64,000 bases of DNA, taken from positions 1 through 64,000 of the forward strand of contig DATHVN010000109.1 of NCBI GenBank assembly GCA_035461305.1, in the 5' to 3' direction. Position numbers and translations under genes: made by a program. This stretch comes from Euzebyales bacterium (GTDB lineage: Bacteria > Actinomycetota > Nitriliruptoria > Euzebyales > JAHELV01). The notes under the pieces were generated by a model that had not been told where the DNA came from, ran no database searches, and was given only the letters and a program-made list of their open reading frames with translations. How positions within the stretch are numbered: position 1 is the first letter of the stretch; the number at the start of each line of letters is the position of its first letter. Positions 25,220 to 34,248 of the stretch are shown one piece after another.

Positions 25220-25891
25220 ATGTGGTTCGCCCGGAAGAAGACCGAGATGGTGGCACCGTCTGAAGCACTGCCGGGGCGTGACCGGCCCGTGCCGACGGCG
25301 TCGACCCACCTGGTCACCGGCCAGCCCCTGCACCCACCGTTCCCCGACAGCACCGTGCAGGCGGTCTTCGGCATGGGCTGCTTCTGGGGCGCCGAGCGGT
25401 TGTTCTGGCAGACCGACGGCGTGGTGACGACCGCCGCGGGCTACGCAGGTGGATCCACGCCCAACCCCACCTACGAGGAGGTCTGCTCGGGCCGGACCGG
25501 CCACACCGAGGTCGTGCTGGTCGTCTACGACCCCGCCGCGGTGAGCTACGACGTGCTGCTCAAGGTGTTCTGGGAGAACCACGACCCGACGCAGGGCATG
25601 CGCCAGGGCAACGACGTCGGCACCCAGTATCGCTCGGCGATCTACACGACGACCGAGGAGCAGCGGGCGCGGGCTGAGGCGTCCCGCGCCGCGTACCAGG
25701 CGGCGCTGACCAACGCGGGCTTCGGGGAGATCACGACCGAGATCGCCGACGCCGGGCCGTTCTACTACGCCGAGGACTACCACCAGCAGTACCTGAAGAA
25801 GAACCCCCACGGCTACTGCAACCACGGGTTCTGCCAGGTCGCCTACGACCCTGAGCAGACGCCGACGAAGGTCGAGCTGCCGCAGGACTAG
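25220..25891 (+). CDS. msrA: Peptide methionine sulfoxide reductase MsrA
   Basis: A 223-residue product. GAGGAGG 5 nt before the ATG at 25220 favours it over the ATG at 25202. The catalytic motif is [34 protein letters not shown] and [11 protein letters not shown] are all present. Resolving cysteines are in the C-terminal [10 protein letters not shown]. It reduces methionine-S-sulfoxide in proteins with thioredoxin. An N-terminal extension of about 50 residues before the domain is typical of the longer MsrA form. Confidence 0.93.
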   Translation: MWFARKKTEMVAPSEALPGRDRPVPTASTHLVTGQPLHPPFPDSTVQAVFGMGCFWGAERLFWQTDGVVTTAAGYAGGSTPNPTYEEVCSGRTGHTEVVLVVYDPAAVSYDVLLKVFWENHDPTQGMRQGNDVGTQYRSAIYTTTEEQRARAEASRAAYQAALTNAGFGEITTEIADAGPFYYAEDYHQQYLKKNPHGYCNHGFCQVAYDPEQTPTKVELPQD

Positions 25892-25904
25892 GGCCTGCTT
25901 CGGA

Positions 25905-25932
25905 CCGGTCGTGAACCGGGGCGCAGCTGCGC
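25905..25932. terminator. Weak hairpins between convergent genes
   Basis: CCGGT / ACCGG (25905-25919, 5-nt loop) is followed by the perfect palindrome GCGCAGCTGCGC (25921-25932). They lie between the stops of msrA and the convergent methyltransferase gene and may end both transcripts. Confidence 0.35.
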
Positions 25933-25970
25933 CGAATGCCCGCCGGGACCGGGAGACAGGTTCTGGACGC

Positions 25971-26795
25971 TCAGGCGACCGCTCGCTCGGGTTGTGGCTC
26001 CTCGGACACGTCGACGTCCCACCACGCGGTCACGACGGTCCGTGTGGTCGGCACGCCGAGCTCGCTGACCAGCGCCGCGACCTCCTGACGGCGGTCGTCG
26101 CCGACGGCCAGGCGCTGGCATACGAACGCGACCTTGTCGTCCAGATCGGCGCCGTGGAGGCTGTTGGGCCGCTCCCACCGCTCGTGGCGGGGCGCGTAGC
26201 CGAGGTCGGCGAACACCTCGAGGGCGTCGTCGGCGGTGGGGACGTGCGGCCGCTCGACATCGTGGACGGCACGCCAGTACGGGCGGAGCCAGTCCAGGGG
26301 ATGGCGGGTCGGGAACTCCAGGACGACGCGGTGGCGGGCGTGGGCGGTCAGCGCCTCGGCGAACGGCACCAGGGGCGCGACGTTGTAGATCACGTGGAGG
26401 CACACGACGACGTCGGCGACCGGGGCTCCGGCGGCCGCCTCGGGCCACGTACCCTGCACGGTGCGGACCGCCACGCCCGCGCGTCTGGCGGCCTCCGTGA
26501 AGGCGCGGAGCATCTCAGCGCTCTGGTCGGCGCCGATCAGCAGGCCGGCACGGTCCGCCAGGGGCAGGCTGCCCGCTCCGCCGCCGCAGCCGACGTCGAG
26601 CACGGACCCGCCCTCGGGCAGACGTGCGGCAGCGCGGCCATGGGTGATCGTCGGCGGCTGGCGCACCGCCTCGTCGGCGAGCTCGCTGAACCGCCGGACC
26701 GAGAACGCATGCGGGTCCGCGGGTGCGGCCGCCAGGATGCGGTCGGGGATCGCCCACCGCGCCAGGCCCTCACGCCACTGGTCCGCCGCGGTCAC
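25971..26795 (-). CDS. SAM-dependent methyltransferase
   Basis: A 274-residue class I methyltransferase. The SAM-binding motif I is VLDVGCGGGAGSLPLA; the acidic residue at the end of strand 2 is in IGADQSAEM, and motif IV is DVVVCLHVIYNV. An N-terminal helical region (WAIPDRILAAAP) and a C-terminal extension are of unknown role. The GTG overlaps the stop of the upstream FAD-reductase gene by four bases (GTGA), so the two are co-translated. The substrate may relate to that reductase, for example a quinone or polyprenyl compound (inference). Confidence 0.8.
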   Translation of the reverse strand: MTAADQWREGLARWAIPDRILAAAPADPHAFSVRRFSELADEAVRQPPTITHGRAAARLPEGGSVLDVGCGGGAGSLPLADRAGLLIGADQSAEMLRAFTEAARRAGVAVRTVQGTWPEAAAGAPVADVVVCLHVIYNVAPLVPFAEALTAHARHRVVLEFPTRHPLDWLRPYWRAVHDVERPHVPTADDALEVFADLGYAPRHERWERPNSLHGADLDDKVAFVCQRLAVGDDRRQEVAALVSELGVPTTRTVVTAWWDVDVSEEPQPERAVA

Positions 26796-27955
26796 GGTCG
26801 ACCGTCACGCGCACGGTCCTGCGGCAGCCGGGACGCGCGCCACAGCCCGGCGGCGATCGTGCGCATGGTCACGGGTGTCAGCGCTCCCTTTCCGAAGGCG
26901 AGGTCGGCGAGCAGGTGGGACGTCGCGGGCGACCGTGCCGCCGCGTGCACGAGGTGGTCGAGCACCGCACCGGTGCCGGCCAGCCGTGCCAGCCAGCGCG
27001 TGCTCCGGACGTGGGCGCCCAGGGCCGCGCGCAGCAGTGCACGATACCCGTCGAGCGGCGCCGCGGGCGCACGCACAGCGGCCTGCGCAGCCAACCTGCC
27101 GCTGAGGAGGGCGTAGAAGATGCCCTCGCCGGTGATCGGGTTCACCAGGGACGCGGCGTCGCCGGCCAGCAGCACCCGGTCGTCACCGAGGTGCATGCCG
27201 CCGGTCGAGAGGGGGAGCCGGTGGCCGCGCACGTCGGTCGCGCGCGCCCCGTGCGGCAGCAGCGCCACCATCCTGCGCTCCAACCGCGCGCGCGGGACGG
27301 GTGCCGCGCCCGCGAACACGCCGTAGCCGACGTTCGTGTGCTCGCCGTCGATCGGGAACGACCAGGCGTACGCCAGACCGGCGGTCCGCTCCCACAGCAG
27401 AAGCATCTCCGACGGTCCGTCGGGCGCCGGCGCGTAGCCGCGGATCGCGACGCCGGTGTGCCGCGGTGCCGCGGTGCCGACCGTCAGACGGCGCAGCTGC
27501 GAGTTCGCGCCGTCCGCACCGATCACGACGCGGCCCGCCACCTCGCCCTCCGTCGTCCGGAGACGCACGAGGCCGGCGTCGAGCTCGACCGCTCGCACCG
27601 TCGCTGTGCACCACGACGAGACGGTCGCACGGGCCGCCGCGGCGAGCCTGGCGTCGAGCACACGCCGCGGGATGACGTAGCCGGCCGCCGGTGGTGCATC
27701 GGCGACCTCCCGGCCACGGGGCGAGCGCAGGCGCAGCCGCGTCACCGGCGGCGATCCATCGACGACGCCGGGGACGCCGAGGCGGCCGAGCTCGGCGACT
27801 GCGTCGGGGCTCAGGCCGTCACCGCACGGCTTGTCGCGGGGGAAGGTCGCGCGTTCGACCACCGCGACGGCCGCGTCGGGCGCTACCCGGCGCGCGGTCA
27901 GGGCGGCGGCCGCACCCGCCGGGCCCGCGCCCACGATGACCAGGTCGTAGACCAT
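26792..27955 (-). CDS. Geranylgeranyl reductase-family FAD oxidoreductase
   Basis: A 387-residue product starting at the ATG at 27955. The FAD fold is clear: LVIVGAGPAGAAAALTARR at the N-terminus, RATFPRDKPCGDGLSP (the PCGDG motif of the geranylgeranyl reductase group), VVIGADGANSQLRR in the middle and LLAGDAASLVNPITGEGIFY near the end. Members saturate isoprenoid chains of lipids or menaquinone, or hydroxylate aromatics. It is co-translated with a methyltransferase. A polyprenyl synthase lies far off at 63.6 kb. Confidence 0.8.
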   Translation of the reverse strand: MVYDLVIVGAGPAGAAAALTARRVAPDAAVAVVERATFPRDKPCGDGLSPDAVAELGRLGVPGVVDGSPPVTRLRLRSPRGREVADAPPAAGYVIPRRVLDARLAAAARATVSSWCTATVRAVELDAGLVRLRTTEGEVAGRVVIGADGANSQLRRLTVGTAAPRHTGVAIRGYAPAPDGPSEMLLLWERTAGLAYAWSFPIDGEHTNVGYGVFAGAAPVPRARLERRMVALLPHGARATDVRGHRLPLSTGGMHLGDDRVLLAGDAASLVNPITGEGIFYALLSGRLAAQAAVRAPAAPLDGYRALLRAALGAHVRSTRWLARLAGTGAVLDHLVHAAARSPATSHLLADLAFGKGALTPVTMRTIAAGLWRASRLPQDRARDGRP

Positions 27956-27993
27956 GCGACCAGGGTGACACCGGTGCATGGCCCGCGGCGCAT

Positions 27994-27999
27994 TAGCAT
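27994..27999 (+). promoter_or_regulatory. -10 box TAGCAT of the HIT gene
   Basis: TAGCAT ends 8 nt before the GTG at 28008, inside the short divergent gap with the FAD-reductase gene. No Shine-Dalgarno is visible. Confidence 0.4.
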
Positions 28000-28007
28000 G
28001 CTCGGTC

Positions 28008-28448
28008 GTGACCACTCCCGATCCGTCCTGCGCGTTCTGCCGTGTCGTCGCCGACGACGATCCCGACGTGCTCGTGTACCGCACCGACCAGGTCGTCGGC
28101 TTCCTCGACATCCGGCCGGTGTTCCACGGCCACGTCCTGCTGGTCCCGCGGGCGCACCACGAGACGCTGGACGACGTGCCGGCCGCGCTGGCCGCACCAC
28201 TGCAGACCGCGACGCAGGTCACCATGCACGCGCTCCGTGAGGCCGTTGGTGCGCAGGGAGCGTTCGTCGCCAGCAACAACGTCGTCAGCCAGAGCGTGCC
28301 CCACCTGCATTGGCACGTGGTCCCGCGCACGCGCGGCGACGGGTTGCGCGGCTTCTTCTGGCCGCGCCACCCCTACGCCGACGAGGCCGCCCTCCAGCAG
28401 ATGCGCGAGCGCGTCCGCGCCGCCATCCAGGCGGCGATGGCCCGCTGA
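28008..28448 (+). CDS. HIT-family nucleotide hydrolase/transferase
   Basis: A 146-residue product, start GTG. It has CAFCRVVADDDPDVLVY at the N-terminus, GHVLLVPRAHHETLDD, and the histidine triad in SVPHLHWHVVPR (H-x-H-x-H). HIT proteins hydrolyse AMP-linked phosphoramidates or dinucleotides. The CxxC plus His residues suggest the zinc-containing subgroup. The C-terminal RGFFWPRHPYADEAA matches actinobacterial homologues. Confidence 0.88.
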   Translation: MTTPDPSCAFCRVVADDDPDVLVYRTDQVVGFLDIRPVFHGHVLLVPRAHHETLDDVPAALAAPLQTATQVTMHALREAVGAQGAFVASNNVVSQSVPHLHWHVVPRTRGDGLRGFFWPRHPYADEAALQQMRERVRAAIQAAMAR

Positions 28449-28598
28449 CCGCGTGACGGCGAGCGTCGGCGAGCCGTGCGTGGGGGGATCCGAGGGTGCG
28501 TGCGGCCTCGACGGCGAGCATCGGAGGAGCCGGGCTGCGGCGCGCCCGCCTGGCGGCAAGCCGCTCGGCGCGCAGGCCGTGTGCGCGGCTGACGCGGC

Positions 28599-28781
28599 TC
28601 AGGCGTCCGGGCCGGAGGAGGGCGGTCCCAGCCGGTGCAGGTGGCGCCACAGCAGGCCGTGGGCGGCCACGCCGACCAGCAGCACGATCGCCGCCGACCA
28701 GATGCCGAACGCGGCGCAGATGAGCGCCGCGGCAAGTGCGCCCGCCACGAGGACGGCGCGCATCGCGTTGACCTGCTCCAT
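28599..28781 (-). CDS. Small two-helix membrane protein
   Basis: A 60-residue product with GAGGAGC before the ATG. Two hydrophobic stretches (about 8-25 and 27-45) are followed by WRHLHRLGPPSSGPDA. It lies 9 bp after the stop of the kinase gene on the same strand and is probably co-transcribed. No family is recognised. Confidence 0.6.
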   Translation of the reverse strand: MEQVNAMRAVLVAGALAAALICAAFGIWSAAIVLLVGVAAHGLLWRHLHRLGPPSSGPDA

Positions 28782-28790
28782 CGCTGCTCC

Positions 28791-29927
28791 TCAGCTGGGG
28801 ACCCACCACATGGTAGGTCGTGCGCCGGCCAGCACCGCGGCGGTCGCCGGTGCCTCCGGGTGGTCGCGGACGGCCAGGAACAGCAGCACCAACGCGACGA
28901 CCAGCAGGACCAGCAGGCCCGCACCCCATGCCAGCGCGCGACGCAGCTGGCGGCCCTCCTCGTCGACTGGGACGGGGGGCAGCGCCTTGTGGGGCGTCGG
29001 GGTGTCCGGCGGGTGCTCCACGTCGCCGTCGCTCGCGTCCGGCCTGGGTCCGGCGTCGTCGTCCCCGGGCCTCGTGCCATCGGGCGCCATGCGCAGCGAC
29101 GGCGGTGCGAACGTGTCGCCCTCGGTGACTGCGTCGAGCGCAACCGCCACCTCGGCGGCGGCTGGGCGCGTGGCGGGGTCCTTGGCCAGCAGGCCGTCGA
29201 TCAGGGGCGCGAGCGGTCCCAGGTGCTCGCCGGGGCGGTGGGGTCGCTCGCGCACGGCGCGCGTCGTGGCGACCGACCCGGCGTCGGAGAACGGCGCGCA
29301 ACCCTCGATTGCGAAGTACAGGGTGGCGCCCAGGCCGTAGAAGTCGGCCATCGGCCCGACCCGCTCGCCGCGTGCCTGCTCCGGCGCCATGTACGCCGGT
29401 GTGCCCAGAACGCTGCCGGCCGCGGTCAGCGCGGGATCGTCGCCGAGCAGCGCGATGCCGAAGTCGGTGATGTAGACGCCGCAGTCGCCAACGAGGACGT
29501 TGCTGGGCTTGACGTCGCGGTGCACCACGTTTGCGGCGTGGACCGCCAGCAGCGTCGCGAGCAGCGACTGGCCGACCTGAGCGGCGCGCTGTGGTGTCAG
29601 CGTCCCGGTCCGGCGGACGACGCGGGTCAGGCTCGGCGCCTCGATCAGCTCCATGATCAGCGACACCTGCGCGCCGTCGTCGTACACGTCGTAGACCTGG
29701 ACCACGCCCGGCGTTTGCAGCTTGGCGACCGCCTGCGCCTCGCGCATCGCCCGTGTACGGCTGCGCGTGCTGCGCGACTCACTGAGCACGATCTGCTTGA
29801 TCGCCACGGGCCGCCGTAGGTGCAGGTCCTCACCGCGCCAGACGGCACCCGAACCACCGCGCCCGATCAAGGAACGCACCACGTAGCGGCCCGCGATCAG
29901 CTGGGTGCCGGGTTGGGGCTGTGTCAC
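28791..29927 (-). CDS. Membrane Ser/Thr protein kinase
   Basis: A 378-residue product. The GTG at 29927 has GGAGA upstream and begins just before the kinase domain, so the longer frame to 30077 is rejected. Motifs are IGRGGSGAVWRG, VAIKQIV, HRDVKPSNVLV, DFGIALLG and GTPAYMAPEQ. A Pro/Asp-rich linker (about 275-325) leads to one transmembrane helix (about 328-350) and a short 25-residue outer tail, so it has almost no sensor domain outside. Its input is therefore probably cytoplasmic or through partners such as the small membrane protein downstream. Confidence 0.88.
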   Translation of the reverse strand: MTQPQPGTQLIAGRYVVRSLIGRGGSGAVWRGEDLHLRRPVAIKQIVLSESRSTRSRTRAMREAQAVAKLQTPGVVQVYDVYDDGAQVSLIMELIEAPSLTRVVRRTGTLTPQRAAQVGQSLLATLLAVHAANVVHRDVKPSNVLVGDCGVYITDFGIALLGDDPALTAAGSVLGTPAYMAPEQARGERVGPMADFYGLGATLYFAIEGCAPFSDAGSVATTRAVRERPHRPGEHLGPLAPLIDGLLAKDPATRPAAAEVAVALDAVTEGDTFAPPSLRMAPDGTRPGDDDAGPRPDASDGDVEHPPDTPTPHKALPPVPVDEEGRQLRRALAWGAGLLVLLVVALVLLFLAVRDHPEAPATAAVLAGARPTMWWVPS

Positions 29928-30061
29928 CTGGTCTCCACAGGTGGCCGGTGTGAGACGGCGCGGTGGTGTCCGGTCGCGCGCCACGCGACGCCAGCTCGGT
30001 TCGCCGTATTCCGCTGGTGACGCATACCGTAGCGGAGCGCGCCGAGACAGGGAATGGAACA

Positions 30062-30838
30062 ATGCCATCTGACCCACGGATCGCCGTCGTCACGGGCGCG
30101 TCGAGCGGGATCGGCGCCGCCGTCGCGCGCCGCCTCGCCGACGACGGCATGACGGTCGTAGCGGTCGCGCGACGTGTCGACCGCCTGGACGCGATGGCGG
30201 CTGACCGTCCCAGGATCGTCGCCCACGGTGCGGACGTCGCCGATCGCGCCGCGGTTGACGGCCTCGCCGAGCGCGTGGGCGCGCAGTTCGGCCGGTGCCA
30301 CGTGCTCGTGAACAACGCGGGCGTCCGTGGGGGAGCGTTCACTGGGCCTGGGAGCGTCGACGGCCTGCTGCACACCATGCAGGTCAACTTCGTCGGGGCC
30401 GTGCACACGACCGTGGCCCTGCACGACCTGCTCGCATCCAGCGCCCCGAGCCAGATCATCAATGTGGGGTCGGTGTCGGGCAAGGTCGGTGCCGGACCGC
30501 CCGACTACTGCGCGTCGAAGTTCGCCCTCGTCGGGTTCTCCGAGGCGTTGTCGCTGTCGTGGGCGCACAAGGGCATCGCCGTCACGCAGCTCAACCCGGG
30601 GTTCATCGCAACCGAGGGCTTCCCGCAGAGGCGACTGGTCGCGTCGCGCCTCAGGCGGTTCGTCGGCGCCCCCGAGGACGTCGCCGCCGCGGTGGCCGAC
30701 GTCGTGGCGTCACCGGTTCGCGAGCGCACCGTGCCGCGGTGGTACCGGTCGCTGGTGACCCTGCGCCATGTCGCCCCGCCGCTGTTCTGGGCCTTCGCGT
30801 CGCGCACGTCACGGGCGCGTGGCACCCGCGACGGCTGA
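30062..30838 (+). CDS. Short-chain dehydrogenase/reductase
   Basis: A 258-residue classical SDR. The ATG at 30062 lies at the start of homology. It has VVTGASSGIGAAVARRLAD (cofactor binding), VLVNNAGVRGG, the catalytic Ser in INVGSVSGKVG and the Tyr/Lys in DYCASKFALVGF. The Arg residues after strand 2 (VARRVDR) favour NADP. The substrate is unknown. Its stop overlaps the start of the PhoD-like gene (TGATG). Confidence 0.85.
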   Translation: MPSDPRIAVVTGASSGIGAAVARRLADDGMTVVAVARRVDRLDAMAADRPRIVAHGADVADRAAVDGLAERVGAQFGRCHVLVNNAGVRGGAFTGPGSVDGLLHTMQVNFVGAVHTTVALHDLLASSAPSQIINVGSVSGKVGAGPPDYCASKFALVGFSEALSLSWAHKGIAVTQLNPGFIATEGFPQRRLVASRLRRFVGAPEDVAAAVADVVASPVRERTVPRWYRSLVTLRHVAPPLFWAFASRTSRARGTRDG

Positions 30839-32370
30839 TGGTCGACCCGCAGGCCGTCTTCGCCTGGGGCGTTGCCGCCGGCGACCCCGCACCCGACGGC
30901 GTCATCCTGTGGACCAGGGTGCCGGCGTCTGAGACCGCTCCGGTCGACGCGGCCTGGACGATCGCCACCGACCCGGCGATGCGCGACGTCGTCACGACCG
31001 GGAGCGCAGCCGCGGCTTCGGGCACCGACTGGACCGTCAAGGTGCGGGTGCGCGACCCCGGGCTGCGCCCGTTCACCACGTACTGGTACCGGTTCGAGGC
31101 CCTGGGCGCGAGCAGCCGGACGGGACGGTTCAAGACGCTGCCCGACCCGGACATGCCCCTGGGCCGTCTGCGTCTCGGGTACGTGTCATGCCAGGACTTC
31201 ACGTCCGGGCGCTTCCACGCACTCCGGTTGCTGGCTGACGCGGACGTCGACTACGTGCTGCACCTGGGCGACTACATCTACGAGTCCGCCGACGACCCGC
31301 GGTTCCAGCGTCGCGGCCCTGCCGACCGTCGGTTGGTCCTTCCGGGTGGCCGGGTACGGGCCGAGACCCTCGACGACTACCGCTGGCTGTACCGCGCGTA
31401 TCGTCGCGACCCGGATCTCCAGCGCCTCCACGAGCGCTTCGCCGTCATCCCGATCTGGGACGACCACGAGTTCGCCAACGACGGCTACGGGGTCCACGAC
31501 ACCGACACCACCGACGAGGCGGCCAACGCCGACCCTGCCCGGCGCAGTGCAGCCTCGCAGGCCTGGGCGGAGTACCTGCCCGCCGACGTGGCCTTCGACC
31601 CGACCGCGGAGCCGCTCGACCAGATCCGCATCTACCGTCGTGCCGTGTTCGGCGACCTCGTCGACCTCGTGGTCACCGACGAACGCCTGTACCGCGACGG
31701 CCCGCCCTGCGGTCTCGCACGACAGGACCGGTACGCGACCCGCGGCTGTGCGGCGCGCCACGCCCCCGACCGCACGATGCTCGGTGCCGACCAGCGGCGC
31801 TGGCTGATCGACACGCTGACCGGCTCGTCACGCCCGTGGAAGCTGTGGGCCAACGAGACGATGCTGCTGCCGTTCCGGCTACCGGGGTGGCTGGTGCGCC
31901 GCCTGCACCCGCACGCGGGTGACGTGCCGATGCGGTCGGAGGTGCTGGTCAGCCTCGACCAGTGGGACGGCTACACGGCCGAGCGGGCGACGCTGGCCGA
32001 CGCGCTGGTCGACGTCGACGGCCTGGTCGTGCTGACGGGCGACCTGCACTCGTTCATCACGGGGACGCTGCGGACCGATGACGGACGGGTCGTCGCGACC
32101 TGCCTGATGGTCGGCTCGGTCACGTCGGCCAACCTCGCCGAGATGATCGCTGGGCGCACGCTGCCGAGCGTGCCGCTGCCACTGACCCGGCTGATCCGTG
32201 GCTCGAACCCGCACCTGTCCTACGTCAACTCGAGCGCCCATGGCTACAACCTGCTCGACATCACGCCGGACCGGCTGCGATGCGACATGGTCGCGGTCAG
32301 CGGGGTGCGCGCCCCGTTCGCGTTCCAGTGGACCTTGCACACCGTCGAGGTCGCGGCGCCCCCGCGGTGA
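30838..32370 (+). CDS. PhoD-like alkaline phosphatase/phosphodiesterase
   Basis: A 510-residue product. It opens directly with the PhoD fibronectin-like domain (FAWGVAAGDPAPDGVILWTR, TTYWYRFEA), followed by the metallophosphatase domain: YVSCQDF, HLGDYIYE, IPIWDDHEFANDGYG and VVLTGDLHSF give the expected metal ligands. The secreted PhoD enzymes start with a twin-arginine signal. None is present here and the start is fixed by the TGATG overlap with the SDR gene, so this protein is probably cytoplasmic. Confidence 0.88.
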   Translation: MVDPQAVFAWGVAAGDPAPDGVILWTRVPASETAPVDAAWTIATDPAMRDVVTTGSAAAASGTDWTVKVRVRDPGLRPFTTYWYRFEALGASSRTGRFKTLPDPDMPLGRLRLGYVSCQDFTSGRFHALRLLADADVDYVLHLGDYIYESADDPRFQRRGPADRRLVLPGGRVRAETLDDYRWLYRAYRRDPDLQRLHERFAVIPIWDDHEFANDGYGVHDTDTTDEAANADPARRSAASQAWAEYLPADVAFDPTAEPLDQIRIYRRAVFGDLVDLVVTDERLYRDGPPCGLARQDRYATRGCAARHAPDRTMLGADQRRWLIDTLTGSSRPWKLWANETMLLPFRLPGWLVRRLHPHAGDVPMRSEVLVSLDQWDGYTAERATLADALVDVDGLVVLTGDLHSFITGTLRTDDGRVVATCLMVGSVTSANLAEMIAGRTLPSVPLPLTRLIRGSNPHLSYVNSSAHGYNLLDITPDRLRCDMVAVSGVRAPFAFQWTLHTVEVAAPPR

Positions 32371-32419
32371 CGCGTCGAGGTTCCTCGACTTCCGTCGTCG
32401 TGTGCGGCATCGTCTGTCC

Positions 32420-33547
32420 ATGGGTACTCCGATCGACCGCGCCGCACATGTCCGGGCCACGGCGGAGCCTCGATCCCAGGGGGCACGGCGGGATCTGACG
32501 GCGCTGCCGAAGGTCCATCTCCACCTGCACCTGATCGGCTCGATGCGCCCACGCACGCTCGCCGACCTCGCCCGCCGCAACGGCGAGTGCCTGCCCGCCG
32601 AGCTGTCCGCGCTGACATGCCGCGTCAGCTCGCCGCCGACGACCTACCACGGCGTCACGCCGACCGAGGCGGACGTCCGGGGCTTCGCGCGGTTCGACGC
32701 CCTCTACGTCGCCGCGAAGCGTCAGGTGCGTGGCCTCGACGATCTCGGGCGGCTCGTCGGCGAGCTGGCGGCCGACGAGGCGGACGCGGGATCGCGCTGG
32801 GTCGAGGTGACGGCGAACCCCAGCCTGTACCACGGGCGGCTTGGGCCCGACGAGGCGGTGCTGGAAGCACTGCTCGAGGCGGGCCGCCTGGCCCAGCGCA
32901 CGACCGGTGTGGGCGTCGGCTGGGTCGTCAGTGCCGACCGGCGCTTCCCGGACCGCGCGACGTCGCTGGCCGAGCTGGCCGTGCGCTACGCCGGTGACGG
33001 GGTCGTCGGCTTCGGGCTGGCCAACGACGAGGCCGCCAACCCGACGACCGCCTTCGGGCCCGCGTTCGACATCGCCCGCGACAGGGGCCTGCTGTCGGTG
33101 CCGCATGCGGGTGAGCTGACCGATGCGGCCGACATCGTCGGAGCCGTCGACCGCTTGGGCGCGGATCGCATCGGCCACGGGATCCGCGCGATCACGGACC
33201 GCCGGGTGCTTGAGCAGCTCGTCGACCGGCAGGTCTGCCTCGAGGTGTGCCCCGCGTCGAACGTCGCGCTCGGCGCCATCGACCACCTGGCGGAGCACCC
33301 GTTGCCGCAGCTGCTGGCCACGGGGTGCGCGGTCACGCTCGCGGCCGACGATCCGCTGCTCTTCGGGTCGGGCCTCGCCGACCAGTACCTGATCGCCAGA
33401 CGCGTGTTCGGTCTCGACGATGCCGAGCTCGCCGAGCTCGCACGCTGCGGCATCCGCGCGGCCGGCTGCCCGCCGCACCTGCGCGACGAGCTGCTCGCCG
33501 AGGTCGACGACTGGCTGGCGGACGTGCCGGCGGACGCGGCGGCCTGA
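32420..33547 (+). CDS. Adenosine deaminase-family protein
   Basis: A 375-residue amidohydrolase; the ATG at 32420 is taken because homology starts at about residue 33. Zinc and substrate residues are in LPKVHLHLHLIGSM, a His-Ala-Gly-Glu in SVPHAGELTD (catalytic Glu), RIGHGIRAI and LAADDPLLFG (zinc Asp). CPASNVALG matches CPTSN of adenosine deaminases. It converts adenosine to inosine, or a related nucleoside such as aminodeoxyfutalosine in menaquinone synthesis; sequence alone does not settle this. Confidence 0.85.
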   Translation: MGTPIDRAAHVRATAEPRSQGARRDLTALPKVHLHLHLIGSMRPRTLADLARRNGECLPAELSALTCRVSSPPTTYHGVTPTEADVRGFARFDALYVAAKRQVRGLDDLGRLVGELAADEADAGSRWVEVTANPSLYHGRLGPDEAVLEALLEAGRLAQRTTGVGVGWVVSADRRFPDRATSLAELAVRYAGDGVVGFGLANDEAANPTTAFGPAFDIARDRGLLSVPHAGELTDAADIVGAVDRLGADRIGHGIRAITDRRVLEQLVDRQVCLEVCPASNVALGAIDHLAEHPLPQLLATGCAVTLAADDPLLFGSGLADQYLIARRVFGLDDAELAELARCGIRAAGCPPHLRDELLAEVDDWLADVPADAAA

Positions 33548-33558
33548 CACGACGCCGC

Positions 33559-34248
33559 TCAGGCGTCCAGCACTCCGCGGGCCGTGATGAACACGTCGTC
33601 GAGCATCTCCGGCGTCAGGCGACCGGTGAACGTGTTCTGTTGGCTGGGGTGGTAGCTGCCGAGAAGCGTGTACCCGCCGACCGTGGCCCGCGCGCCGTGG
33701 CCGAACCGCGGTCGGGGATGGACCGGGCCGAGCTGGCGCAGCAGCGCCTGCCATGCGAAGCCGCCGAGGGCGACCAGCAGGCGGGCCGGCAACAGCTCCA
33801 GCTCGCTGTGCAGCCATGCCGCGCAGGTGTCCCGCTCGGTGGCCGTCGGCCTGTTGGCGGGGGGCGCGCACCGCACCGCGGCGGTGATCCAGCAGTTCCG
33901 CAGCGTCAGGCCGTCGCCGCGCCGCCGCGACGTGGGCTGTGACGCGAAGCCGGTCCGGTGCAGTGACGCGTAGAGGAAGTCCCCGGAGCGGTCACCTGTG
34001 AACATGCGGCCCGTGCGGTTCGCGCCGTGGGCCGCGGGCGCCAGGCCGACGACCACCATGCGCGCAGCGGGGTCACCGAACCCCGGCACCGGACGTGCCC
34101 AGTAGTCCCAGTCGGCGTAGGCCGCGCGCTTGTCGCGACCCACGCGCTCGCGCCACGCGACCAGCCGTGTGCACGCCCGGCACCGCGCCACGCGGTCCGA
34201 CAGCACCTCGAGGCCTGTGGCGTCCGCCGCGGGCGTCCCGCCGGTCAC
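33559..34248 (-). CDS. udgB: Family-5 uracil-DNA glycosylase (UdgB-type)
   Basis: A 229-residue product with GTG start overlapping the upstream stop by four bases. It contains four cysteines positioned for an iron-sulfur cluster (CRACTRLVAW; CWITAAVRCAP; RDTCAAWL), motif A as VVVGLAPAAHGANRTGRMFT lacking the catalytic Asp/Asn of family 1, and the C-terminal LGSYHPSQQNTFTG loop. Family-5 enzymes remove uracil, hypoxanthine and other deaminated bases. It is coupled to a degenerate PPK2 ORF, a pairing without obvious functional sense. Confidence 0.88.
   Translation of the reverse strand: MTGGTPAADATGLEVLSDRVARCRACTRLVAWRERVGRDKRAAYADWDYWARPVPGFGDPAARMVVVGLAPAAHGANRTGRMFTGDRSGDFLYASLHRTGFASQPTSRRRGDGLTLRNCWITAAVRCAPPANRPTATERDTCAAWLHSELELLPARLLVALGGFAWQALLRQLGPVHPRPRFGHGARATVGGYTLLGSYHPSQQNTFTGRLTPEMLDDVFITARGVLDA

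Noticed and set aside
28791-30077. Longer N-terminus of the second kinase starting at 30077
   Set aside because: The extra 50 residues are Arg/Pro-rich and unrelated to kinases; the GTG at 29927 has a ribosome site and sits at the start of the kinase domain.
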